DNA from: Lachnospiraceae bacterium
GTDB lineage: Bacteria > Bacillota > Clostridia > Lachnospirales > Lachnospiraceae
Assembly (NCBI GenBank): GCA_024695465.1
Contig: JAILID010000025.1
Span: 1-64,000 of the forward strand
DNA: 64,000 bases
Direction: 5' to 3'
Below are positions 1 through 8,228 of the stretch, piece after piece; the stretch's first letter is position 1, and the number at the start of each line of letters is the position of its first letter. The translations under genes were made by a program, and so were the position numbers. The notes beneath the pieces are model-generated. The model worked only from the letters and a program-made list of their open reading frames with translations. It was not told the DNA's origin and did not search any database.

Positions 1-65
1 GACATAATAGCTTTACCTTGTTCTAATAACACATTAGGATCCGTATTATATTTTCGATTATTCAT
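1..65 (-). CDS. N-terminus of an unidentified AT-rich gene, cut by the window edge
   Basis: An ATG at 63-65 on the minus strand follows a GGAGGTGAAG ribosome site and opens a frame that is still open at base 1. The 21 visible residues begin MNNRKYNTDPNVLLEQGKAI. A good promoter lies upstream. The local AT content is far above the neighbouring antiterminator gene, which suggests acquired DNA such as an insertion-sequence gene. Too little is visible to name a family, and I do not claim a transposase. Confidence 0.45.
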   Translation of the reverse strand, partial: MNNRKYNTDPNVLLEQGKAIM

Positions 66-86
66 ATATGCTTCACCTCCAGTGGA

Positions 87-115
87 AGTATAGCATATAT
101 AATTCTTTATTTCAA
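87..115 (-). promoter_or_regulatory. sigma-70-type promoter for the left-edge gene
   Basis: On the minus strand TTGAAA (110-115) and TATACT (87-92) are separated by exactly 17 bases and lie just upstream of the ribosome site of the gene starting at 65. Seen directly; activity is inferred. Confidence 0.6.
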
Positions 116-218
116 AGTAAAGTTATTAATGTCGTCCACTATAAAACGGACAGGCCGCGGCGTTATGAGCCTTTCCCCCTCTTCGCTCCCGCGATTCCCG
201 GACAAAAGTTCCGCGCCC

Positions 219-1085
219 TCACACATCCCCCGCTTCCATCCGCTTCAGGTGGATGGTGAGGTATATCTTTTCCTCCTCGGAAATGCCGCTGCCGTAAGTC
301 TTCCTGATGTAATCCGCGATATGCTCCGCGCAGCCGTATTCCCTGCGGCAGCTCGACTGGATCATCTCAAGAAAGGAATTGTTGTCGGAATCCTTCTTCA
401 GGCACTTTCCCTGATAGAGACGCTGGATGAGATAGCGCAGATGCACCGCGAAGCGGCTGAAATCCAGAGAATCCCGGTCGAAAGTCTTCCCGTAATAGGC
501 TTCAGCCTCATCAATGCAGCCATTCATCAGCCGGACCATCGAATTCGTGCTGCTCATATCGGAGTTGAGCTCCGCGTTCAGGATGTGCATGGCGATGAAG
601 GAGGCTTCCGATTCAGGCAGCCTCGCATGAAGCCTCCGCTCGATAATCATCAGGCAGTCAAGGCCCAGATTGTACTCCATCGGATAGTAGCACATAATGG
701 AGCTTCTTAAGGGGTTGTCAAAATTCATTCCCTCTTCCAGCCGCCGGATCGCAAAGCTGATGTGGTCGGCCAGGGAAATGAGAAGCGACTCATTGACCGG
801 CTTTCCCAGCACCTGCTGAATGTGGTCGATCATCTCCTGCGTCGCGTCAAGATGCGCGAGGGGGATCTGCCGCACCAGTTCCCTCAGCTTTCTCTGGTAG
901 TTTTTCTCCTCCATGTGATAGGTCTTCTCGACCTTCGTCATATCGATAAACTGTCCCACCGTCCGCTTGAAACCGATGCCCCTGCCGGTCAGGATCATCT
1001 CGTTTCCGCTCTTGTCGAGGGCTTCCACTATATTGTTATTGATAACTTTTTTGATCCTTATCTGATTCTCCCCGGACTGCTGCAA
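219..1085 (-). CDS. BglG/LicT-family transcriptional antiterminator
   Basis: This 288-residue protein has the family's three-part build: an N-terminal RNA-binding domain (about residues 8-65, containing IKKVINNNIV, the usual LicT/SacY opening) and two PTS-regulation domains. Candidate phosphorylated histidines are H108 and H167 in PRD1 and H215 and H279 in PRD2. Such proteins bind an RAT hairpin in nascent mRNA, prevent termination, and are switched by PTS phosphorylation according to sugar supply. The leader of this gene carries an RAT-like sequence and a terminator, so it probably controls its own transcript. No PTS gene is visible in the window; its sugar is unknown. The normal downstream position for a PTS permease is occupied by AT-rich DNA. 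Confidence 0.9.
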   Translation of the reverse strand: MQQSGENQIRIKKVINNNIVEALDKSGNEMILTGRGIGFKRTVGQFIDMTKVEKTYHMEEKNYQRKLRELVRQIPLAHLDATQEMIDHIQQVLGKPVNESLLISLADHISFAIRRLEEGMNFDNPLRSSIMCYYPMEYNLGLDCLMIIERRLHARLPESEASFIAMHILNAELNSDMSSTNSMVRLMNGCIDEAEAYYGKTFDRDSLDFSRFAVHLRYLIQRLYQGKCLKKDSDNNSFLEMIQSSCRREYGCAEHIADYIRKTYGSGISEEEKIYLTIHLKRMEAGDV

Positions 1086-1152
1086 CGCGTCAAGACCCCT
1101 TTCCCGATATTATCTTATGGAGCGCCGCCTGCGGCGTCCCCGTTTTCCATAA

Positions 1153-1239
1153 CAACAAAAATAACCAGCCCAAGCCGCCGCTGCAGATGATGCAGAAAGA
1201 TGCGCACATGAGTTGGTTAAGCCCTTGCGGTAACAATCC
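1153..1239 (-). promoter_or_regulatory. RAT-like antiterminator and overlapping terminator in the bglG-type leader
   Basis: Minus-strand RNA from the promoter at 1257-1285 first contains GGATTGTTACCGC...GGGCTTAACC (1215-1239), which resembles ribonucleic antiterminator targets of LicT/SacY proteins. The 3' end of that element, AACCAACTC (1210-1218), can instead pair with GGGCTGGTT (1163-1171), one mismatch in nine, followed by ATTTTTGTTGT. The two structures share bases and so are mutually exclusive, which is the classic arrangement. Seen directly; function is inferred from the family. Confidence 0.7.
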
Positions 1240-1256
1240 AACAATTTCACAAGACA

Positions 1257-1285
1257 ACTCTACCAAATTTTGTGTAAATTGTCAA
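1257..1285 (-). promoter_or_regulatory. promoter of the antiterminator gene
   Basis: TTGACA (1280-1285) and TAGAGT (1257-1262) on the minus strand with a 17-base spacer. Transcription would start about 20 bases before the RAT-like element. Confidence 0.65.
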
Positions 1286-1373
1286 GAAAAATTAAACTTC
1301 TATAAATTGCCTTTCCATACATTTTGTTTTCTTTACAGCGGTGCCGCGCCTTTGTTCTTTTATGAATGACTTC

Positions 1374-1402
1374 TTGTGCCGCGCGGCGGCTTATGGTATG
1401 AT
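1374..1402 (+). promoter_or_regulatory. promoter of the EAL-domain gene
   Basis: TTGTGC (1374-1379) and TATGAT (1397-1402) with a 17-base spacer, about 150 bases before the start codon at 1562. The long leader contains GC-rich inverted repeats near 1410-1430. Confidence 0.5.
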
Positions 1403-1561
1403 GTAAACAGCGCGGCGCCAAAGCGCCGAACCGGATCCTGCACACCTCTTTCCAATATGACCGCAGCTGACCAGCTTCCCCCTCCACAGCCGTATGGGAA
1501 TCCGCTATCCAACCACACATTTCCGGGAACCTGGCCAGCTGCACTGTAAAGGTGATTCTAT

Positions 1562-3958
1562 ATGCCAAATCGTTTATTCAAATCCCTCTTCGGGACCGAT
1601 CTCAAACCTTATAAGAAGGAAATCTCCGAGCAGAACTGCATGGCTATCCGCTACCTGGCCTTTACCGGCATCCCGGTGAGCATTGCCAGCATTGCCGCCC
1701 AGACCATCATCAAGGGGGCCCCTTCGCTGACCTTGAACGGTTCCCTGATGCTGCTCTACTTTATCCTGCTGGCCTTTACGAGCAGCTTTCTCATTCCGCG
1801 GAACTGCCCCCGGGCTACCCTGCTCGTCTATGTCTTCGAAGCCCCGGTCCTGCTCGTCTCCATCCTGCTGGGAACGATATGGGATCCCAACCACCAGGCC
1901 CTAACCTATCTCATGTTCATGGTCGTCATGCCGGTCTTTATCCTCGACTATTTATGGCGCGTACTTGCGGTCCTGAGCGGATGGAACCTCCTTTTCCTCA
2001 TCCTGTGCTTCACCGTCAAGGATCCTTCTACGCGGAGGGGGGACCTGATCCACCTGCTGCAGTTTTCCCTGGCCTCCGCCGCGGTCACCATCGTCGTCCT
2101 GAAGCTTCGTATCGACGTGATCCAGAGCTATGAAAGCGTGCGCTACCACAAGGAGCACGATTCCCTGACCGGGGTCCGCAGCCGCCAGAGCCTCGAAGAC
2201 GTCATCCGGCTCTGCCGGAACACCCCCCTCACCGTTATCATGGGCGATCTCGACCAGCTCTCCCTGATCAATGACTTTTACGGAAGGGAGGCCGGCGACG
2301 ACCTGATTATAAGCTTTGCCTCCATCCTGCAGGAGTATTTTGGAGAGGACCGGGTATACCGCTACGGTGAAGACGCCCTTCTCTGCCTCCTCCCGGACAA
2401 CCGGGAAGAGACCTGCCGCGCGCTGATCCAAAGCTGCCGGAAGAAACTGGCCTCCCTTTCCAAAACCGGACAGAGCCCCTACACCTGCGCCTTCAGCTAC
2501 GTCACCGGCTGCCCTGAAAACCCGGAAACCCTGCGGAAAATGATCCAGCTGGCGGAAGTCCAGGTCCATAAGGCAGGCAAACTCAGCCGGAACTCCACGC
2601 TCGGCTGCGCCTATGACGACGCGACTTTTCGCGCCGGTATTGTAGAGGCCAATATCTCGACGCATCTCAAGGTCTTTGAAACCAACCAGCTGACAGGACT
2701 GCCCGGAATGGAGTACTTCATTTCCCGAAGCGAAGAGCTGCTGAACACGCTCATATCCCCGGACAGTCACCCGGTGGTCGGCTACCTGAACCTGCTCCAC
2801 TTCCAGATCTTCAACGATACGTTCGGCTACGAACAGGGGGACGAGCTGGCGCGCACGCTGGTAAAGCTCCTGCAGGAAACCTTTCCAAATCGCCATCTCG
2901 CCTACCTCTCCAGCGGCCGTTTCGGCATACTCTGCTACCTGGAAGAAGCCGAGGAGGGCATCCGCAGCATCAACCAAAAGCTCAAGGATTACAAGCCCGG
3001 CTTCTCCGCCGAGATCAAAGCCGGTTTCGTCGAGTACCGCCCGGGCGATTACATGATCTCGCTGCTCGACAAGGCGAAGCTGAGCCATGACAATATCTAT
3101 CCTTCCAAGGACAGCTTCTTCCGCCTCTACGATGAAGAGCTTGACCGGGAAAGGGAATTCCGCCAGTATCTGGTCTCCCACCTTGATGAGGCAATCGAGA
3201 AGGACTGGATCAAGGTCTATTACCAGCCCATCGTCCGCCCTTCAAGCCGCAGGATCTGCAATCTGGAAGCCCTCTCCCGCTGGGAAGATCCCAGGTTCGG
3301 CTTCCTGATGCCCGCCAAATTCATCAGCATCCTGGAAGAAGAGAGGCTCATCTACAAGCTGAACCTGCACGTGATCCGCCAGGTGCTCCGGGACTTCAAA
3401 TACCTGGAGAGCCACGACCTTCCTCTGATTCCGGTATCCGTCAATCTCTCCCGCCGGGATTTTTCCGAATGCGACATGCTGAGGCAGGTTACTTCCATGA
3501 TGGAGGAAGCCGAGTATCCCCGCTCCCTTCTCAGCATAGAGATCACGGAAAGCGCCTTCGTGAAAAACCCGGATTACCTGATAGGGGAGATCGACCGCTT
3601 CCATGATGCCGGTTTCCAGATATGGATGGATGATTTCGGCAGCGAATACTCAACGCTCAACCTGCTGAATAAGATGAATTTCGACCTGCTGAAAATCGAC
3701 ATGCAGTTCATGAAGAATTTCTCTTCTTCGGGGCGCAACCGGATCATCGTCGAGGTCATTCTCGAGATGAGCAGGCGTCTGGGCATCACGACGCTCGTCG
3801 AGGGCGTGGAGACACAGGACCAGTTCGACGCGCTCCTCAGCCTGGGCTGCGAAAAGCTTCAGGGCTTTCTCTTTTCCCGCCCCGTCCCCTTAACGGCTAT
3901 CCTGGACGACATCAGGGCCGGCAGACTTTATCCGCCGGAGCAGAAGGGAACCGCATGA
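1562..3958 (+). CDS. membrane EAL-domain protein with two degenerate GGDEF domains
   Basis: 798 residues: about five or six membrane segments (30-185), a first GGDEF-like domain (about 198-300), a second (about 375-495) and a C-terminal EAL domain (about 540-790). The GGDEF signature is degraded in both: GEDAL at 269-273 and SSGRF at 450-454, so no diguanylate cyclase activity is expected. The EAL domain looks intact: LEALSRW with E569, N628 in SVNLSR, E660 in EITES, the D690-D691 pair in MDDFGS, K711 in LLKID and a later LVEGVET. The likely role is c-di-GMP hydrolysis at the membrane, with the GGDEF copies perhaps acting as GTP or dimerisation sensors (inference). It stands alone in its transcription unit. 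Confidence 0.88.
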   Translation: MPNRLFKSLFGTDLKPYKKEISEQNCMAIRYLAFTGIPVSIASIAAQTIIKGAPSLTLNGSLMLLYFILLAFTSSFLIPRNCPRATLLVYVFEAPVLLVSILLGTIWDPNHQALTYLMFMVVMPVFILDYLWRVLAVLSGWNLLFLILCFTVKDPSTRRGDLIHLLQFSLASAAVTIVVLKLRIDVIQSYESVRYHKEHDSLTGVRSRQSLEDVIRLCRNTPLTVIMGDLDQLSLINDFYGREAGDDLIISFASILQEYFGEDRVYRYGEDALLCLLPDNREETCRALIQSCRKKLASLSKTGQSPYTCAFSYVTGCPENPETLRKMIQLAEVQVHKAGKLSRNSTLGCAYDDATFRAGIVEANISTHLKVFETNQLTGLPGMEYFISRSEELLNTLISPDSHPVVGYLNLLHFQIFNDTFGYEQGDELARTLVKLLQETFPNRHLAYLSSGRFGILCYLEEAEEGIRSINQKLKDYKPGFSAEIKAGFVEYRPGDYMISLLDKAKLSHDNIYPSKDSFFRLYDEELDREREFRQYLVSHLDEAIEKDWIKVYYQPIVRPSSRRICNLEALSRWEDPRFGFLMPAKFISILEEERLIYKLNLHVIRQVLRDFKYLESHDLPLIPVSVNLSRRDFSECDMLRQVTSMMEEAEYPRSLLSIEITESAFVKNPDYLIGEIDRFHDAGFQIWMDDFGSEYSTLNLLNKMNFDLLKIDMQFMKNFSSSGRNRIIVEVILEMSRRLGITTLVEGVETQDQFDALLSLGCEKLQGFLFSRPVPLTAILDDIRAGRLYPPEQKGTA

Positions 3959-3983
3959 TTTTCAACCAAATCATGCGGTTCCC
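3946..3983 (+). terminator. long stem-loop overlapping the stop codon of the EAL gene
   Basis: A perfect 16-base-pair stem (3946-3961 with 3968-3983, six-base loop) contains the TGA stop at 3956-3958 in its 5' arm. There is no clear T tract, so it could be an inefficient terminator or an mRNA 3'-end protector. Confidence 0.55.
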
Positions 3984-4070
3984 TGTGATTTCTCCTGTAT
4001 CCGGGAAATGAAGGGCAGGTATCTTTTCCCTGTTTCCCCCGCCGGATTCGCGCGGGACCTTTCGTCCCCC

Positions 4071-4619
4071 TCAATTCTTTCTCCTCTCGGAGATTCCCTT
4101 TACCATCTTATCCGCCCCGACGCCTGACAGGATTCCGATCAGCGCTCCCACCGTAACGTCCGTGAAGAAATGAACCCCCACATACATCCGTGAGAAACCC
4201 ATCAGCACCGCCATGATCATCCCGGTAAAGCGGGCCCATTTCCGGGAGAAATTCCGAAAAAGGACCATGGCTACGGAAAAAGCCGCGCCGGTATGGCCGG
4301 AAGGGAAGGAATTGGGGTCGTCCTCAAAGATCAGGGGCGCGAAATCATCCAATGTGACCCAGGGCCGGTCCCGTTTAAAGACCGGTTTGATGAGAAGATT
4401 GGTAAAAATAGCCTCATTGGCCAGCGCCAGTCCCGCGGTCAGTCCGGCCTTCCTCGTCTTCTTAAACAGCAGGAACAAGGCGGTGGATCCGATCATGATT
4501 TTCCCCGAATCGCCGGTCGTCGTATAAATTGTGAAAAACTTATCCAGCTTCTCACACTGTATCTTATCCTGGATCCAGGGAAGGCTCCCGTGGTCAAATC
4601 TCTTTATCGTGTTCAGCAA
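4071..4619 (-). CDS. PAP2-family membrane phosphatase
   Basis: 182 residues with the three PAP2 motifs in order: K-x6-RP as KRDRPW, PSGH as FPSGHTG, and SR-x5-H-x3-D as SRMYVGVHFFTD. The family removes phosphate from lipid phosphates, for example undecaprenyl diphosphate or phosphatidate, at the membrane face; the substrate cannot be read from sequence. Several hydrophobic helices surround the motifs. The start is TTG at 4617-4619 preceded by GAGGTGAAG. Because the gene is monocistronic, context gives no further hint. Confidence 0.85.
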   Translation of the reverse strand: MLNTIKRFDHGSLPWIQDKIQCEKLDKFFTIYTTTGDSGKIMIGSTALFLLFKKTRKAGLTAGLALANEAIFTNLLIKPVFKRDRPWVTLDDFAPLIFEDDPNSFPSGHTGAAFSVAMVLFRNFSRKWARFTGMIMAVLMGFSRMYVGVHFFTDVTVGALIGILSGVGADKMVKGISERRKN

Positions 4620-4717
4620 AACTTCACCTCAAACCTTATTCCCGCCAAATGCGCGGATAGCAAAACTTATCTCTCCAAGCGGAAATCCGTCTCCCGCTGA
4701 CAAAAACTCCATTTCTC

Positions 4718-4726
4718 ATTATAGCA
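4718..4726 (-). promoter_or_regulatory. extended -10 promoter of the PAP2 gene
   Basis: The minus strand reads TGCTATAAT, a consensus extended -10, about 100 bases before the TTG start. The -35 region is poor, as is usual for extended -10 promoters. Confidence 0.5.
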
Positions 4727-4814
4727 TATCCCGCTGAAAAAATCCAGCTGTCCGCTTTCAATTATTCAATTGGGCAGAACGTCCCCGGCATAAGCCTCCG
4801 GCAGGCGGCGCCTG

Positions 4815-5837
4815 TCAGCGCGACATCTCGCTCTGATAGCCGGTGTTCTTGTGGTCCTGGATGACGGATTTGATCTCGTCGCGTCCGGAAAGCGGCATGT
4901 CGCCCCTGACCGTATTCTTGACCGCGGAATAGGCGGTTCCGAACTCCACGGCCCGCTGGTAATTCTCCGGCTCGGAGAGCAGCGCGTAGAGAACGCCGCC
5001 GACATAGGAATCGCCGCTGCCGATCCGGTCGATCACCTGGATCCGCTTGTAGGGCTCTTCCTTATAATAGGTATCCGTCTTCCTGCTGTAGAGCACGGAG
5101 CCGAAATCATGGTGCCTGGGGCTGTGGACCACGCGCTGGGTAGAAGCCACCACCGAGATCGGGTAGTCATCCGTAAAGCTCTTCATCAGCTCCTCGGCGG
5201 TCCCTTCCTTCTTGAAGGTCAGGCGGGCCGTATCCTCCGAGCAGAAGAAGATATCGACATAGGGGAGGATCGTCTCGATGCAGGCGCGCGCCTCCTCTCC
5301 GCTCCAGAGGTTGCCGCGGAAGTTGACGTCGAAGGAAATAAGGGCCCCCGCCGCCTTGAAGCGCTTGATCATCTCAATCGCCGTCGCCCTGGAATCCTCA
5401 CAGAGAGCCAGGGTAATGCCGCTGGTGTGGAAGCAGCGGGCCGATTCATAGAGGGACTCATCAAAATCGTTGATGCTGATCTTCTGGAAGGAGCTGTGGG
5501 CCCGGTCATAGACGACCCGGGGTTTCCTGGGATAGAGCCCGGATTCGTAATAATATATGCCCAGACGGGCGTCTTTGGAAGCGTCGTAAGCCAGATAATC
5601 ATCGCTGACGCCGGAGAAACGGATCGCGTTCTTCGCAAACTTGCCGATATCGTTGTCCGGAAGCCTTGAAATGATGCCGGTCCGGAGTCCCAGAAGGGAA
5701 GCGCCGGTCAGTACGTTCAGCTCCGCGCCGCCGACGCGCTTTTCAAAGGTATCGCCGCGGACAAGGCGGTCGTCATTCACCGGGGAGAGGCGGAGGAGAA
5801 CTTCACCGAGAGCCAGAAGATCAAATTCTTTTTTCAT
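4815..5837 (-). CDS. PfkB-family sugar kinase, probably 2-keto-3-deoxygluconokinase-like
   Basis: I place the start at the ATG at 5835-5837 (340 residues, MKKEFDLLALGE), because AAAGGTGAT sits eight bases before it. Longer frames reaching 5993 lack a suitable ribosome site. Ribokinase-family marks are the N-terminal VGGAELNV segment and the C-terminal signature DRIGSGDSYVGG with catalytic base D276. The overall pattern resembles KdgK-type kinases, which phosphorylate 2-dehydro-3-deoxygluconate. No aldolase or uronate gene is adjacent, so the substrate stays uncertain. It is encoded downstream of the TRAP transporter on the same strand, but with its own promoter. Confidence 0.8.
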   Translation of the reverse strand: MKKEFDLLALGEVLLRLSPVNDDRLVRGDTFEKRVGGAELNVLTGASLLGLRTGIISRLPDNDIGKFAKNAIRFSGVSDDYLAYDASKDARLGIYYYESGLYPRKPRVVYDRAHSSFQKISINDFDESLYESARCFHTSGITLALCEDSRATAIEMIKRFKAAGALISFDVNFRGNLWSGEEARACIETILPYVDIFFCSEDTARLTFKKEGTAEELMKSFTDDYPISVVASTQRVVHSPRHHDFGSVLYSRKTDTYYKEEPYKRIQVIDRIGSGDSYVGGVLYALLSEPENYQRAVEFGTAYSAVKNTVRGDMPLSGRDEIKSVIQDHKNTGYQSEMSR

Positions 5838-5963
5838 TTTCATCACCTTTCTCTTGCCTGTTTTCATAACGCAATACTTCCCGCGCGTGCGGGAAATCCG
5901 CCGCGCGGATTCGCTGTCCTTTGGCCTCATGCCGGATCCGCGCGTCTTTTTCTGCTGCCTATC

Positions 5964-5993
5964 ATTATACAACTTTCCGGGTGGAAATGGCAA
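5964..5993 (-). promoter_or_regulatory. promoter of the sugar kinase gene
   Basis: TTGCCA (5988-5993) and a perfect TATAAT (5964-5969) on the minus strand, 18 bases apart. The leader of roughly 120 bases contains GC-rich inverted repeats around 5880-5910. Confidence 0.6.
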
Positions 5994-6043
5994 TTATTAT
6001 AGTAAATGAAAAGCGATTTTCCCGCTGCCATAAATGCCATAAT

Positions 6044-6073
6044 GAAGGACGGTCCTGGCCGGAACCGTCCTTC
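6044..6073 (-). terminator. stem-loop after the TRAP permease gene
   Basis: Ten-base-pair stem GAAGGACGGT/ACCGTCCTTC with a ten-base loop, between the TRAP permease stop and the kinase promoter. The T tract is weak. Confidence 0.55.
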
Positions 6074-6115
6074 TTCTGCTAAACAGATCGCTGTCTGTCC
6101 CTTCCGCCTTTCATT

Positions 6116-8113
6116 TTAAGCAGCCTTTGCCGCTCCCTTCCTCTGCCGGAAAATCTGGAAAGCCAGGACCGCCGCGACGACGCAGATACCGACCACATCG
6201 GTAACGGTGTCCGGAACGAGGAGCAGAAGTCCGGCCGCGATGAGGACGATTCGAAGAGCCATGACAAGGTTCCCCTTGATGTAGCCCTCCAGGCCAGCCG
6301 CGATCGCGATGATTCCGACCACGGAAGTGATGATGACCTGAATAACTTCGACCGCGTTGGTGTCGATCAGGAGCATGGCCGGATTGAGCGCGAAGACATA
6401 GGGCACGACGAAAGCCGCTATGGCAAGCTTGGTCGCGTTGAGCGCCGTCTTCATCGGCTTGGAGCGGGCGATCGCCGAGCCTGCGTAGGCTGCCAGGGCA
6501 ACCGGCGGGGTGATGTCCGCGACGATTCCGAAATAGAAGACGAAGAAATGGGCCGCCATCGCGGGGATCCCGATCTGGATCAGGATCGGCGCGCAGGTAG
6601 AAGCCATGATGCAGTAGTTGGCCGTCGTCGGGACGCCCATGCCCAGGACGATGCAGCAGAGCATCGTGAAGAACAGCGCGACGAACTGGGAGCCGTTCGC
6701 GATCGTGATGATCGCGGTGATGAGCTGGGAGGCCAGCCCGGTCATCGCGATGCTGCCCGCAATGACGCCGGCAATCGCGCAGGCCACCGCCACGGAGATG
6801 GAGCTCTTCCCGCCGCCTGCCAGCGCTTCGAAGAACATCTTCGGCGTCATCCGGGAATCCTTATTGAAGAGGCTGACGATGATCGAGGCGATGATCGCGA
6901 CCGCGGCCGAGAAGGCCATCGTGTTGCGCCCGCTGGAAACCATGTAGACCAAAAGGACCAGGGGGATGAGCAGATAGATCTTTTTGATGAGATTTTTGAA
7001 TTTCGGGAGCTGGTCGCGGCTGATGCCCTTCAGTCCCAGCTTCTGGGCTTCCAGATGGACGCAGATAAAGATTCCAAGGAAATAAAGGACGGCCGGCAGG
7101 ATCGCCCGGACGATAATGTTCGAATAGGGAACGCCGACATATTCCGCCATCAGGAAAGCCGCCGCGCCCATGATCGGGGGCATGATCTGCCCTCCCGTGG
7201 AGGCCGCCGCCTCAACCGCCCCGGCAAACTCCGGCTTGTAACCGGTCTTCTTCATCATCGGGATCGTAACGGAACCGGTGGTGACGGTATTCCCAACCGA
7301 GGAGCCGGACACCATTCCGCAGAGCGCGGAGGAGATGACCGCCACCTTAGCCGGTCCGCCCGAAGAGGCGCCCGCCACGCAGTTGGCCAGCTGGATAAAG
7401 AAATCCGAGATGCCGGTACATTCCAGGAAGGAGCCGAATATAATGAAGACGACAATAAACTTCGCGCAGACCTGGATCGGCGTCGTGAGAATACCGGTCG
7501 TGCGGTAAAAAAGGCCTATGGTGAGATTCGTAATGGCCCGCTGCGGACCGAGTCCCTTGGTAACGCCGTAATAATAGAGGGCGTAGATGACAAATACGCT
7601 TGCCACGCAGAGAATCGGGATACCGACCGCTCTCCGGCAGAGCTCAAAGGTCGCCAGAATGCCGATCACGCCGATCACGATCTCATAGGGCCTTACGTTC
7701 ATCATTCCGAGGCGTACGGTGAGATCCTGGGCGTTGGCCACAATATAAAAGTAGGCGCCGGCGCCGAGGATCATGATGATCCAGTCGTACCAGGGAATAT
7801 AATTGACCTTCTGGGTTCCCTTCTTTGCCGGATACATCAGGTAGCCGATGATGATAATGCAGCCAACGAAAGAGGGATAGCGGATGAGATCCAGCCAGGT
7901 TGCGAACAGCGTGACATAAATGACGAACACGGAGAAAGCGGCCATAATCGCGTAGACAATCGTACGCGGAAGCCCTTCATAGACCCGGGTGTTGGATTCC
8001 CGGTCATATTTTTTCATTACCGCGTCCAGCTCCTCCTGGGTCGCGATGTCGCTCCCGGGCAGGGACGCCTCCCGGGTTTTCATTTCCATAGTCTTATCTT
8101 CCTTAGCCATCAA
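6116..8113 (-). CDS. TRAP transporter permease, fused 4TM/12TM type
   Basis: 665 residues, almost entirely hydrophobic after a polar N-terminus of about 45 residues. The length and layout match the fused small-plus-large membrane subunits (DctQ-DctM equivalents) found with TAXI-type binding proteins. Typical stretches include SGSSVGNTVTTG, EAAASTGGQIMPPIMGAAAF and GMGVPTTANYC. These secondary transporters use an ion gradient to import substrates delivered by the binding protein encoded upstream on the same strand (8229-9290). Substrate unknown; the neighbouring sugar kinase is not proof of a sugar substrate. Confidence 0.9.
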   Translation of the reverse strand: MMAKEDKTMEMKTREASLPGSDIATQEELDAVMKKYDRESNTRVYEGLPRTIVYAIMAAFSVFVIYVTLFATWLDLIRYPSFVGCIIIIGYLMYPAKKGTQKVNYIPWYDWIIMILGAGAYFYIVANAQDLTVRLGMMNVRPYEIVIGVIGILATFELCRRAVGIPILCVASVFVIYALYYYGVTKGLGPQRAITNLTIGLFYRTTGILTTPIQVCAKFIVVFIIFGSFLECTGISDFFIQLANCVAGASSGGPAKVAVISSALCGMVSGSSVGNTVTTGSVTIPMMKKTGYKPEFAGAVEAAASTGGQIMPPIMGAAAFLMAEYVGVPYSNIIVRAILPAVLYFLGIFICVHLEAQKLGLKGISRDQLPKFKNLIKKIYLLIPLVLLVYMVSSGRNTMAFSAAVAIIASIIVSLFNKDSRMTPKMFFEALAGGGKSSISVAVACAIAGVIAGSIAMTGLASQLITAIITIANGSQFVALFFTMLCCIVLGMGVPTTANYCIMASTCAPILIQIGIPAMAAHFFVFYFGIVADITPPVALAAYAGSAIARSKPMKTALNATKLAIAAFVVPYVFALNPAMLLIDTNAVEVIQVIITSVVGIIAIAAGLEGYIKGNLVMALRIVLIAAGLLLLVPDTVTDVVGICVVAAVLAFQIFRQRKGAAKAA

Positions 8114-8179
8114 TGCCTCCTTTAAGACAGTCTTTCATGCCGGCCGCTTTCCGAAGCCGGAAAGCAGTCCGATTATCAA

Positions 8180-8206
8180 AAGGCGCTGCCCAAAAGGCAG
8201 CGCCTT
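8180..8206 (-). terminator. intercistronic stem-loop between TAXI binding protein and permease
   Basis: Perfect 11-base-pair stem (8180-8190 with 8196-8206, five-base loop), followed on the minus strand by TTGATAAT. It lies just after the binding-protein stop and probably reduces read-through or stabilises the upstream message, giving more binding protein than permease. Confidence 0.65.
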
Positions 8207-8228
8207 ACTGCTTCTTATGTCAGAATGA

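Noticed and set aside
6548..8125. Open frame of 525 residues on the plus strand
   Set aside because: Antisense to the TRAP permease; product is Arg/Asp-rich, the typical mirror of a hydrophobic gene.
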